From NCBI GenBank assembly GCA_030665485.1, contig DAOUZV010000008.1, forward strand, positions 1-15,464: DNA of 15,464 bases. Reading direction: 5' to 3'. The first letter of the stretch is position 1; every line of letters starts with the position of its first letter. The DNA comes from Chloroflexota bacterium. Lineage in GTDB: Bacteria > Chloroflexota > Dehalococcoidia > JABGRK01. A program made the position numbers and the translations under genes. The notes beneath the pieces are model-generated. The model did no database searches and was not told the origin of the DNA. It worked only from the letters and a program-made list of their open reading frames with translations. Of this stretch, positions 7,985-14,560 are shown one piece after another.

Positions 7985-8011
7985 TTAGCAGTCTCTGTGG
8001 TTAACTGCTAA
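7985..8011 (-). promoter_or_regulatory. CIRCE-like operator (HrcA site) at the clpC promoter
   Basis: On the minus strand the arms are TTAGCAGTT and GACTGCTAA, separated by nine bases. This is the same 9-9-9 geometry as the HrcA operator CIRCE (TTAGCACTC, nine bases, GAGTGCTAA), with 15 of 18 arm positions matching. Eight base pairs of the arms are perfectly complementary. The main departure is a symmetric C-to-G and G-to-C swap that preserves the dyad. It overlaps the predicted transcription start and ends 44 bases before the ATG, where CIRCE elements normally sit. HrcA repression is inferred; no hrcA gene is in the window. Confidence 0.65.
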
Positions 8012-8016
8012 TTTAT

Positions 8017-8045
8017 ATTATAACGTATGGTTGGTCAAATATCTA
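8017..8045 (-). promoter_or_regulatory. Predicted clpC promoter
   Basis: On the minus strand a perfect TATAAT (8017-8022) follows a partial -35 TAGATA (8040-8045) after 17 bases, placing the start near 8010, at the edge of the CIRCE-like repeat. An overlapping alternative pairs TTGACC (8033-8038) with TAAATT (8010-8015). The gap 7941-8111 otherwise holds only the clpC leader and SD. Confidence 0.55.
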
Positions 8046-8111
8046 CAACGCCTTCAATGCCAAGATAAACCCCGGCATAGTGGTTGTCAAGCTAAATCGA
8101 GTATGAGAATA

Positions 8112-9146
8112 TCAGCCTAATCTATGGGTTTCTACAACTGCATCTATTACACCGCCGATATTGGGCGAGCTGTCTCTTTCGGGTGCAGGCCCTATCGGAT
8201 CGCTGATATCCGTTTTGCCAAGCAGAACCTCGAAGGTGGCCCTTACCGAATGCGCTAAAGCCTCGACGTTATATCCACCCTCCAGTGTGAAGAGTAGCTT
8301 GCCGCCACATAGCTCGTTTGACAAATCCTTGAGGAAACCTGCCATTTGGGCAAATCCAGCAACGCTTACCTGCATGAAGGCCAGACGATCTGCCCAGTGC
8401 GGATCGTATCCCGCCGATACCATAATCAGTTCAGGCCGGTAGCGCCTGGCTGTCGGCACCAGCACCTCTTCGAAAACCCGCATGTATTCTCCGTCGCCAC
8501 ACCACGCTGGCATGGGAACGTTTAACGTATATCCTATCCCGGCGCCACTTCCTGTTTGGTCGATCGAACCGGTGCCGGGGTAGTATGGCGAAAGATGTGT
8601 TGAAAAGTAAAGCACGTTGGGATTGTCGTAGAATGAGTCCTGTGTGCCGTTGCCGTGGTGCACATCGAAATCCACGATGAGGACACGGTCAAGGTTGTAT
8701 TTATCAATAGCTTGTTTTGCCGCAACGGCCACGTTGTTGAAAAGGCAAAAGCCCATGGCTCGGCGCTGGGTAGCGTGGTGTCCCGGAGGCCTCACCAGGG
8801 CGAAAGCAGAATCAACTTCCTTTGCCATTATCGCGTCGAGCGCACTAATCAAGCCGCCTGCAGCATATAGTGCTGCTTTATACGATTGCGGTGAGGTTAT
8901 AGTGTCTCCGTCCAGCCATCCACCGCCGGCCCTGGCGGAGTTTTCCACGTTCTGGATGTGCGGCTTGGTGTGTATCGTAAGTAGTTCCTTCTCGGTGGCT
9001 GCGCGTACCGAGATATTGGTCAGTTGATCCAGTAGTTTTGCTTCTTTGAGAACAGATATGATTTCGGTAAGCCTGCTGTAATTTTCAACATGGCCGCCGG
9101 TATCGTGCTCAAGATAGATGGGGTCGTAAACGTAGCCAACGCTCAT
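8112..9146 (-). CDS. Histone deacetylase-family amidohydrolase (AcuC/acetylpolyamine type)
   Basis: This 344-residue zinc hydrolase removes acetyl or similar acyl groups from lysines or polyamines. Visible motifs are the active-site histidine pair in PPGHHA (H123, H124), DFDVHHGNGTQ with zinc ligands D161 and H163, SAGYDPH with zinc ligand D248, and LEGGYN with the transition-state tyrosine Y292. All key residues are present, so it should be active. The frame stays open upstream to an ATG at 9248. I chose the ATG at 9144-9146 because MSVGYVYDPIYLEHDTG is where the family begins and a GGGAG SD lies eight bases upstream. The extra 34 residues of the longer form look like translated promoter DNA. 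It is divergent from selB and precedes clpC by 171 bases. The sequence does not settle whether the target is protein, polyamine or a small molecule. Confidence 0.88.
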   Translation of the reverse strand: MSVGYVYDPIYLEHDTGGHVENYSRLTEIISVLKEAKLLDQLTNISVRAATEKELLTIHTKPHIQNVENSARAGGGWLDGDTITSPQSYKAALYAAGGLISALDAIMAKEVDSAFALVRPPGHHATQRRAMGFCLFNNVAVAAKQAIDKYNLDRVLIVDFDVHHGNGTQDSFYDNPNVLYFSTHLSPYYPGTGSIDQTGSGAGIGYTLNVPMPAWCGDGEYMRVFEEVLVPTARRYRPELIMVSAGYDPHWADRLAFMQVSVAGFAQMAGFLKDLSNELCGGKLLFTLEGGYNVEALAHSVRATFEVLLGKTDISDPIGPAPERDSSPNIGGVIDAVVETHRLG

Positions 9147-9154
9147 ATTCGATA

Positions 9155-9159
9155 CTCCC
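9155..9159 (-). promoter_or_regulatory. Ribosome binding site fixing the deacetylase start
   Basis: GGGAG on the minus strand lies eight bases before the ATG at 9144-9146. No comparable site precedes the upstream in-frame ATG at 9248, so the shorter protein is preferred. Confidence 0.7.
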
Positions 9160-9168
9160 ACAATATAA

Positions 9169-9196
9169 ATAATAACAGACTTGGAGCTTAGCGCAA
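9169..9196 (-). promoter_or_regulatory. Possible promoter of the deacetylase gene
   Basis: On the minus strand TTGCGC (9191-9196) and TATTAT (9169-9174) are 16 bases apart. It lies back to back with the selB promoter in the 116-base divergent gap. The -35 box matches the consensus only in TTG. Confidence 0.35.
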
Positions 9197-9205
9197 AGAG
9201 CCACA

Positions 9206-9235
9206 TTGCTATAAAAAAATAGCCTATGCTATACT
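9206..9235 (+). promoter_or_regulatory. Predicted selB promoter, extended -10
   Basis: TTGCTA (9206-9211) and TATACT (9230-9235) are 18 bases apart, with TG at 9227-9228 making an extended -10. Transcription would start near 9242, leaving a leader of about 20 bases that contains the GGAG SD at 9252-9255. Confidence 0.55.
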
Positions 9236-9262
9236 CATTTTGATACATATTGGAGCAAATGG

Positions 9263-11116
9263 ATGTTTGTAATAGGTACAGCCGGTCACGTTGATCATGG
9301 TAAATCGGTGCTGGTTAAAACGCTCACCGGCATCGACCCCGACAGGCTCACAGAAGAGAAGGAGCGAGGGCTGACCATTGACCTCGGTTTCGCCTGGCTT
9401 ACGCTGCCCAGCGGCAGAGAAGTAAGCATTATCGATGTTCCCGGCCACGAGCGTTTCGTCAAGAATATGCTTGCTGGAGTTGGTGGTATCGACCTTGCAT
9501 TGCTGGTCATCGCCGCCGATGAGGGCGTTATGCCGCAAACCAAAGAACATCTGGCCATTCTCAATTTACTGGAGGTAAAAAGCGGGATTCTGGTTATTAC
9601 CAAAAAAGACCTGGTTGATGATGAATGGCTGGAACTGGTCAAGTCCGACGTTGCCGAAGCGGTGAAGAATACTACTTTTGCCAAAGCCCCGATGGTGGCC
9701 GTTTCCGCACTGAAAGGCGATGGCCTGCCAGAGTTGCTTGTCGCTATAGACAAACTTCTCAAGTCCACTGTGCCCAAGGAGGATATAGGAAGGCCGCGTC
9801 TTCCCATCGATCGCGTTTTTACAATGTCGGGCTTCGGCACTGTGGTTACCGGCACGCTTATCGACGGTTCGCTTTCTGTTGGGCAGGAAGTCGAGGTTGT
9901 CCCGAAAGGTCTAAAATCGCGCATCCGTGGGCTGCAAACGCATAAAACAAAGGTCGAATCCACAGGGCCCGGCAATCGAGTCGCGGTAAACCTGGTTGGT
10001 CTGTCCACATCTGATTTGAGCAGGGGAGATGTTCTTACCTTGCAGGGATGGCTGAGGCCCACCTCCCGTTGTGATGTAAAACTGCATACGGTAATTGACC
10101 TACCCCGGCCTGTTCGCCATAACGCCAAGGTGACTTTCCACACCGCCTCAAGTGAAACGCCGGCGAAAGTGCGTTTCCTTGATCACGACGATGCGGGAGC
10201 TGATGAGGAAATGTGGGCTCAGATAGGGCTGGAAAATCCAGTTGCCCTGGTAAAAGGAGATTTTTTTATAATACGCGCGTCCTGGGGGACACTGGGTGGG
10301 GGAAGGATAGTAGACACCCATGCCAGAAGACATCGCCGTTTCCACAAACCCGTGATTGATGGCCTTGCGGCGTTGGATAAAGGAGGTGTGTACGAAGCCT
10401 TGCTCAAACTGCTCGACAGGGGTGACGCCTGGGAGATGGACAGGCTGCTGGCTCGCTCCGGCGTGGTTCCTGAGCAGGCCAAGAAATCTATAGAGGCACT
10501 GGCGTCTGATAAAAAGATATTGGTTTTAAGCGGGATGGTTCTGTTTTCGGCGCTGGGCTGGAGCCAGTTTAAGAGTAAGGTGGAGGAAATAGTACGGCAG
10601 TATCATAAACAGTACCCACTGCGTTTGGGCGTACCCAAAGAGAATCTCAAAAGCAGGCTTAAGCTTTCAAGTAAGACATTCAACAGTATTGTGCCCCAGC
10701 TTATAGAGGAGGACATTATTGTGGATGAGGGTGCCGTATTGCACCTGCCCGAGCACGAGATCAGTTTGACCGATGGCCAGCAGAAATCGGTTGATCTGTT
10801 TTTGAAGGCACTTACTGCCAATCCTTATGCCCCTGTGATCGATTCTATGCCTGATACCGAACTGCTCAATCTGCTGTTTGAGCAAGGCAAAGCGATTAAA
10901 GTATCAGACAACGTGATTTTTTCTCCGCAAGCGTATCGGCAGATGGTGCAAAAAATAACCGAATATATGAAGTCAAAAGGTAAGATTACTGTGGCAGAGG
11001 TGCGTGACCTTTTGGCGACATCACGCAAGTATGCGCTGGCATTAATGGAGTACATGGATGAACAGAAAGTTACGCGCCGCGTTGGAGATGAGCGTGTACT
11101 CAGGGCGGGTTCATGA
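9263..11116 (+). CDS. selB: Selenocysteine-specific elongation factor SelB
   Basis: This 617-residue translation GTPase delivers selenocysteyl-tRNA to UGA codons that carry a SECIS hairpin. The GTPase motifs are G1 GHVDHGKS (8-15), G2 around T38 in ERGLTID, G3 DVPGHE (58-63), G4 TKKD (113-116) and G5 SAL (148-150). Beta-barrel domains fill about 175-350. Residues from about 370 to the end form the winged-helix region that reads SECIS, which, with the length, separates SelB from EF-Tu and IF-2. A GGAG SD lies seven bases before this ATG; an ATG four bases earlier is in another frame. The stop TGA overlaps the nurA ATG. Neither selA, selC nor selD, nor any clear selenoprotein, is in the window, so the rest of the pathway must lie elsewhere. 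Confidence 0.95.
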   Translation: MFVIGTAGHVDHGKSVLVKTLTGIDPDRLTEEKERGLTIDLGFAWLTLPSGREVSIIDVPGHERFVKNMLAGVGGIDLALLVIAADEGVMPQTKEHLAILNLLEVKSGILVITKKDLVDDEWLELVKSDVAEAVKNTTFAKAPMVAVSALKGDGLPELLVAIDKLLKSTVPKEDIGRPRLPIDRVFTMSGFGTVVTGTLIDGSLSVGQEVEVVPKGLKSRIRGLQTHKTKVESTGPGNRVAVNLVGLSTSDLSRGDVLTLQGWLRPTSRCDVKLHTVIDLPRPVRHNAKVTFHTASSETPAKVRFLDHDDAGADEEMWAQIGLENPVALVKGDFFIIRASWGTLGGGRIVDTHARRHRRFHKPVIDGLAALDKGGVYEALLKLLDRGDAWEMDRLLARSGVVPEQAKKSIEALASDKKILVLSGMVLFSALGWSQFKSKVEEIVRQYHKQYPLRLGVPKENLKSRLKLSSKTFNSIVPQLIEEDIIVDEGAVLHLPEHEISLTDGQQKSVDLFLKALTANPYAPVIDSMPDTELLNLLFEQGKAIKVSDNVIFSPQAYRQMVQKITEYMKSKGKITVAEVRDLLATSRKYALALMEYMDEQKVTRRVGDERVLRAGS

Positions 11117-12255
11117 GCCTTGATTTTGATCAAGTTGCTGCTCAAGTTGAACACATGGTGTCACGTATCAAGGCGGGCGAAATCGAACGTGAACATAATT
11201 TGCGCTACGCTTTGGACGTTCTAAAAACAACTGACGTAGATGTATTAGAAGCAAAGATAGAGCGAAGCATTTCTACCTGCACTTGGTTGGTTGCCGGACT
11301 TCACGATGCACTCAATCATACTTATAAAGCTACACCATGCCCTTCTGACTATACCGCGATTTCTACCGATGGCTCCCATATTGACGTAGACAGACATATG
11401 CCAGCGAGGTGTTGTTTGATAAACATAGGCACTGCCAGCATATCGTATGGAGATAATCCAAACGCTTTGCTCTCAAACCAACCCGAAATGTTCGTGAACG
11501 AGCCATTTCTGGAGGGCAACCTGCTGGGGTTGAAAAGGGCGGTTGATGAGTGCTTGGCGCTGGCGGAATTGTCCCAGGAAACACCGCAAAGTAGCTCAGC
11601 TTTGGGGTTACTTGACGGCACGCTTATCTTATGGGGGATAATCGGTCTTGAGTATATTGAGTTTGTGCAAGAATTGCTTGCCGACGGCTTTTTGAAAGCA
11701 ATGGACAAAATGAAGAAACACAGGTTGCCACTGGCCAGTTACATAAGCTACCCGCGCAGTACCGATGTGGCCAATATCTTGAGGGTGGCTATATGCCCCT
11801 TTGAAACGGCCAACTGTGATGTCAAGTGTAGTAACGATACAAAATGCAGTGCACTTGATGGTATAAACGATCGTGATCTATTTACAGATACTCTTGTTGT
11901 TGGGCAGAGGTCGGCTATATTCAGGAGTCAGTCGAGGATAATTAAGGATCATTATAGGGAGCATGCGATATATTTTTTCTATCTTAATGTTGGTGATGAA
12001 ATTGCTAGAGTGGAAGTACCGGCTTGGGTTGCTGAAAACAATAATTTGATGGAAAAAGTTCATTCCATGGTGCTTGATCAATGCAGGAGGGGGCATGGCT
12101 ACCCCGCCGTTTTGACGGAGGCCCATGAGCAGGCGGTTCTAAGCGGATCTGATCGTGAGCAGTTCTGGCGGCTTATCGAGATGCTGCTGGAGAAAAACGA
12201 CCTTCCTGCAAACACCTCGGCCAAGAGTCGCAGCAAAAGAACCGGGTGGATTTGA
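11113..12255 (+). CDS. nurA: NurA-domain nuclease
   Basis: This 380-residue protein has the NurA nuclease fold. NurA trims DNA ends together with the HerA translocase in archaea, where the pair works with Mre11-Rad50 in recombination. Visible motifs are the acidic STDGS (D86), LLDGTL (D168), EVPAW (301-305) and the C-terminal GYPAVLTEAHEQAV with H338. The aspartates should bind the catalytic metal. A cysteine cluster at C228, C235, C239 and C245 may bind zinc or an iron-sulfur cluster; archaeal NurA is not generally described with one. The start overlaps the selB stop by four bases, which implies translational coupling. The HAS-barrel gene and herA follow, which supports the assignment. The early part looks more A/T-rich than herA. 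Confidence 0.85.
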   Translation: MSLDFDQVAAQVEHMVSRIKAGEIEREHNLRYALDVLKTTDVDVLEAKIERSISTCTWLVAGLHDALNHTYKATPCPSDYTAISTDGSHIDVDRHMPARCCLINIGTASISYGDNPNALLSNQPEMFVNEPFLEGNLLGLKRAVDECLALAELSQETPQSSSALGLLDGTLILWGIIGLEYIEFVQELLADGFLKAMDKMKKHRLPLASYISYPRSTDVANILRVAICPFETANCDVKCSNDTKCSALDGINDRDLFTDTLVVGQRSAIFRSQSRIIKDHYREHAIYFFYLNVGDEIARVEVPAWVAENNNLMEKVHSMVLDQCRRGHGYPAVLTEAHEQAVLSGSDREQFWRLIEMLLEKNDLPANTSAKSRSKRTGWI

Positions 12256-12273
12256 TCCTAGGTGCATCAAGCG

Positions 12274-12303
12274 TTGCGGGTGTTTTACTAAATACGGTAC
12301 AAT
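12274..12303 (+). promoter_or_regulatory. Possible internal promoter for the HAS-barrel gene and herA
   Basis: TTGCGG (12274-12279) and TACAAT (12298-12303) are 18 bases apart in the 76-base gap after nurA. Transcription would start near 12310, about 22 bases before the TTG start. It could let the HAS-barrel protein and HerA be made without SelB and NurA. Confidence 0.4.
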
Positions 12304-12317
12304 TCAATAAGGATATT

Positions 12318-12324
12318 GGGGGAG
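12318..12324 (+). promoter_or_regulatory. Ribosome binding site supporting a TTG start
   Basis: GGGGGAG ends seven bases before the TTG at 12332-12334. The strength and spacing support initiation at this TTG. Confidence 0.75.
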
Positions 12325-12331
12325 TCTAAGT

Positions 12332-12919
12332 TTGTCAGACAAGCTAGGCGAGGTTATTGAGGCCAGCACCGCTGAATTCACAGCGGAATGCTACGAGTTA
12401 TACAGCGCTCCGGCGCTGGGCAGCCTGGTCAAAACCTCCGACGGCGATGTTCAGATATACGGCGTTGTCTATAATACCACCACCGAAAGCATGGACCCGG
12501 GCCGCCGGCCAATTGCCCGTGGCAAGCATGAAAAGGACGCAAGTGATATATATCGCTCAAGCCCGCAATTGTCCGTTCTTTTCCGCACCAATTTTCAGGC
12601 GCTGGTTATCGGCCACAAAATCACAGACGACGTCAACCGCTATTTGCCGCCGCGTCCGGCCAGAATTCACAGCTTTGTTTGCGAGCTGGATGAAGGTGAA
12701 ATAAAGGATTTTATGCTGTCGCTCGACTTCCTATATATATTGGCCAGCACGCCCATCGTTGGTTCCAACGATGAAGTGGTTGCTGCCTGTCTGCGCAATG
12801 TATCGAAAGTACAGGACGACAGCCGTGCCTTTTTGCTCAAAGCGGGCAAGGAACTGGCAGTACTGCTCAGTGCAGAACCGCACCGGCTTGAGGCCATCCT
12901 GAGGAGGATAAGACCATGA
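12332..12919 (+). CDS. Standalone HAS-barrel protein, HerA-associated
   Basis: This 195-residue protein begins at a TTG codon backed by a strong SD. Residues 1 to about 75 read as a HAS-barrel, the small beta-barrel shared by HerA and ATP-synthase subunits (GEVIEASTAEFTAECYEL, then GSLVKTSDGDVQIYGVVY). The rest, about 80-195, is mainly helical with a RYLPPRPARIH turn (residues 108-118). From memory it resembles a cyanobacterial HAS-barrel family of about 200 residues; I could not check this. It has no ATPase or nuclease motif. Its TGA overlaps the herA ATG by four bases, so the two products are probably made in fixed ratio. A likely role is to cap, dock on or regulate the HerA hexamer, perhaps by joining its barrel ring. 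That role is inference from the fold and gene order. Confidence 0.75.
   Translation: MSDKLGEVIEASTAEFTAECYELYSAPALGSLVKTSDGDVQIYGVVYNTTTESMDPGRRPIARGKHEKDASDIYRSSPQLSVLFRTNFQALVIGHKITDDVNRYLPPRPARIHSFVCELDEGEIKDFMLSLDFLYILASTPIVGSNDEVVAACLRNVSKVQDDSRAFLLKAGKELAVLLSAEPHRLEAILRRIRP
12902..12907 (+). promoter_or_regulatory. Ribosome binding site of herA
   Basis: AGGAGG lies inside the last codons of the HAS-barrel gene, eight bases before the herA ATG. It allows direct entry of ribosomes as well as reinitiation at the ATGA overlap. Confidence 0.7.
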
Positions 12920-14529
12920 CCGAGGATAGGCTGGGTATCGTAGTCGCTGGTTCGCTCACCGCCGGGCTCGAGGTTAAGCTGGACAGCAGCGCTTCGGTTG
13001 AGGATATGGCGGTGGGGCGTTACGTGGTTATAGAGGGGCAGAAAAGCTCCCTTTTCGGCATGATCACCGACATCAGCCTGGATGCAGCCAATCAGCAGAT
13101 GGCTATTACTCCGCCCAACGTATCCGATCCGTTCATTGCCGAGGTGGTGTCGGGAACGGCGGTTTTTGGCAAAATAAAGGTAAGGCCGGAGCTCTACATG
13201 GGCAGCGATGCGATAAGTCTGCTTGATGGGCCACAGCCTGTAAAAACGGTTCCATCGCACTACTCAAAGGTACGCTCGGCAACCGAGGCCGATATGGAGC
13301 GCATCTTCGGTGCCGAGGGCGCAAAACACTTTTATGTGGGAAATCCACTGGATATGGAAATCAAGGTTTGTCTTAACCTTGAGGAGTTCGTCAAACGCTC
13401 CAACGGGGTTTTCGGCAAAAGCGGCACCGGGAAAACATTCCTTACCAGAATACTGCTTTCGGGCATAATCCAGAAAGACATTGCCACCAGCCTAATCTTC
13501 GACATGCACAGCGAGTACGGCTGGGAGGGCACCAGCGAGCACAGTAAGAAAGTCAAAGGGCTCAAACAGTTACTACAGTCCAAACTCGCCGTGTTTACAC
13601 TTGATGAGGAGAACGCCAGAAGGCGCAAGGTAAGCGCTGACTATATAGTTGAGATCGGTTACGACGAGATAGAGCCGCAGGACGTTGAGATGCTGGCGCA
13701 GACGCTAAATCTGACGCAGCCGGCATGTGAGGCGGTGTACCAGTTCGCGCGGGAGTTCGGCGACGGCAAGTGGCTGGCCAGCGCGCTGGCGCTTGAGGGG
13801 GGCGAAGAGACCAGGGGACTTCTTGATCGCCTCAATATACACGAGAGCACCTATCGCAACCTGCGCCGTGGCCTTGATAAACTGAGCAGGCTGCCGTTTC
13901 TTACCGGTCATGCCCGGGATAACTCGGTCAAACGCATACTTGAGTACCTGGAGCGGGGAGTAAGCGTTGTTCTGGAGTTCGGGCGTTACACCGATATCGT
14001 GGCATATATACTGGTGGCCAACCTGCTGACACGCCGCATCTATGACCGCTACCGTGAGCGGACAGAGCGAGCTATGGGCTCGGATGGGGTGCAGCCTCAG
14101 CCGCTGGTGATAACAATTGAAGAGGCGCACAAGTTCCTCAATCCACAGGTGGCAAATCAGACCATTTTCGGCACAATAGCTCGCGAAATGCGCAAGTATA
14201 ATGTTACACTATTAGTAGTGGACCAACGCCCCAGTGGCATAGATGAAGAGGTGATGAGCCAGTTCGGCACCAAGGCAACCTATCTACTGGACAACGAGCG
14301 TGACGTGGATAACGTGTTGATGGGCGTATCGGGCAAAAGCGAATTGAGGACGGTGATATCCAAGCTGGAAAACAAGCAGCAAACGCTGATCTTTGGTCAT
14401 GCGCTGCCTCTGCCGGTGGTTATCAAGACCCGAGAATACGGCTCGGCCGAGTCGTACCAGGAGTTCGGTTTTGCCGATGCCGCCGCACTTAAACGCAAGG
14501 CGGAGCAGGATAAAGAAGAACTGTGGTAA
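12916..14529 (+). CDS. herA: HerA-family DNA translocase
   Basis: This 537-residue ATPase belongs to the FtsK-HerA superfamily, hexameric pumps that move along double-stranded DNA. An N-terminal HAS-barrel spans about residues 1-90. Walker A FGKSGTGKT is at 166-174. A helical insertion lies roughly at 215-345. Walker B LVITIEEAH (397-405) has the paired E402 and E403 typical of HerA. VDQRPS (435-440) supplies the probable arginine finger R438, and LIFGHALPLP lies near the C-terminus. With NurA it would process DNA ends for recombination. Bacterial HerA proteins also occur in phage-defence pairs, but housekeeping neighbours on both sides favour a repair role here. The start is fixed by AGGAGG and by the ATGA overlap with the preceding gene. 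Confidence 0.9.
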   Translation: MTEDRLGIVVAGSLTAGLEVKLDSSASVEDMAVGRYVVIEGQKSSLFGMITDISLDAANQQMAITPPNVSDPFIAEVVSGTAVFGKIKVRPELYMGSDAISLLDGPQPVKTVPSHYSKVRSATEADMERIFGAEGAKHFYVGNPLDMEIKVCLNLEEFVKRSNGVFGKSGTGKTFLTRILLSGIIQKDIATSLIFDMHSEYGWEGTSEHSKKVKGLKQLLQSKLAVFTLDEENARRRKVSADYIVEIGYDEIEPQDVEMLAQTLNLTQPACEAVYQFAREFGDGKWLASALALEGGEETRGLLDRLNIHESTYRNLRRGLDKLSRLPFLTGHARDNSVKRILEYLERGVSVVLEFGRYTDIVAYILVANLLTRRIYDRYRERTERAMGSDGVQPQPLVITIEEAHKFLNPQVANQTIFGTIAREMRKYNVTLLVVDQRPSGIDEEVMSQFGTKATYLLDNERDVDNVLMGVSGKSELRTVISKLENKQQTLIFGHALPLPVVIKTREYGSAESYQEFGFADAAALKRKAEQDKEELW

Positions 14530-14532
14530 CGA

Positions 14533-14538
14533 TATAAT
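14533..14538 (+). promoter_or_regulatory. Isolated -10-like box before the thiolase gene
   Basis: A perfect TATAAT lies between herA and the thiolase gene, 22 bases before the TTG start. I see no good -35 box at the right distance, so cotranscription with herA is at least as likely. Confidence 0.25.
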
Positions 14539-14547
14539 TTTAGTTTT

Positions 14548-14554
14548 AGGAGGG
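14548..14554 (+). promoter_or_regulatory. Ribosome binding site of the thiolase gene
   Basis: AGGAGGG ends six bases before the TTG at 14561-14563. It supports that TTG as the start; the first in-frame ATG lies about 87 codons inside the protein and would remove conserved sequence. Confidence 0.8.
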
Positions 14555-14560
14555 CGTTAA

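Noticed and set aside
8033..8039. GGTCAAA upstream of clpC, identical to one half of a CtsR operator, with TAT after it.
   Set aside because: The second half (CTACAAC) does not match the required direct repeat, so only a half site exists; the CIRCE-like repeat is the better explanation.
8041..8111. Loose inverted repeats (TGCC/GGCA and ACAAC/GTTGT) downstream of the deacetylase as a terminator.
   Set aside because: Arms are only four to five bases and no T run follows on the minus strand.
8040..8114. UGA read-through of the deacetylase stop as selenocysteine, considered because selB is adjacent.
   Set aside because: The frame would extend only about 25 residues with no SECIS-like hairpin recognised, and the family is complete at the UGA.
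9147..9248. N-terminal hydrophobic extension of the deacetylase as a membrane anchor.
   Set aside because: The family start and a good SD lie at 9146, and the extension is the translation of promoter DNA between divergent genes.
9295..10143. A 282-codon open frame on the minus strand.
   Set aside because: It lies wholly inside selB in the antisense direction, has a serine/threonine-rich composition typical of shadow frames and shows no domain.
12667..13260. A 197-codon minus-strand frame across the HAS-barrel/herA junction.
   Set aside because: Both sense genes are strongly supported by motifs, SD sites and the ATGA overlap; the antisense product shows no recognisable family.
12916..14529. 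HerA as part of a phage-defence island.
   Set aside because: No integrase, transposase, methylase, Sir2 or other defence gene is present, and the flanks are housekeeping genes; a repair role is simpler.
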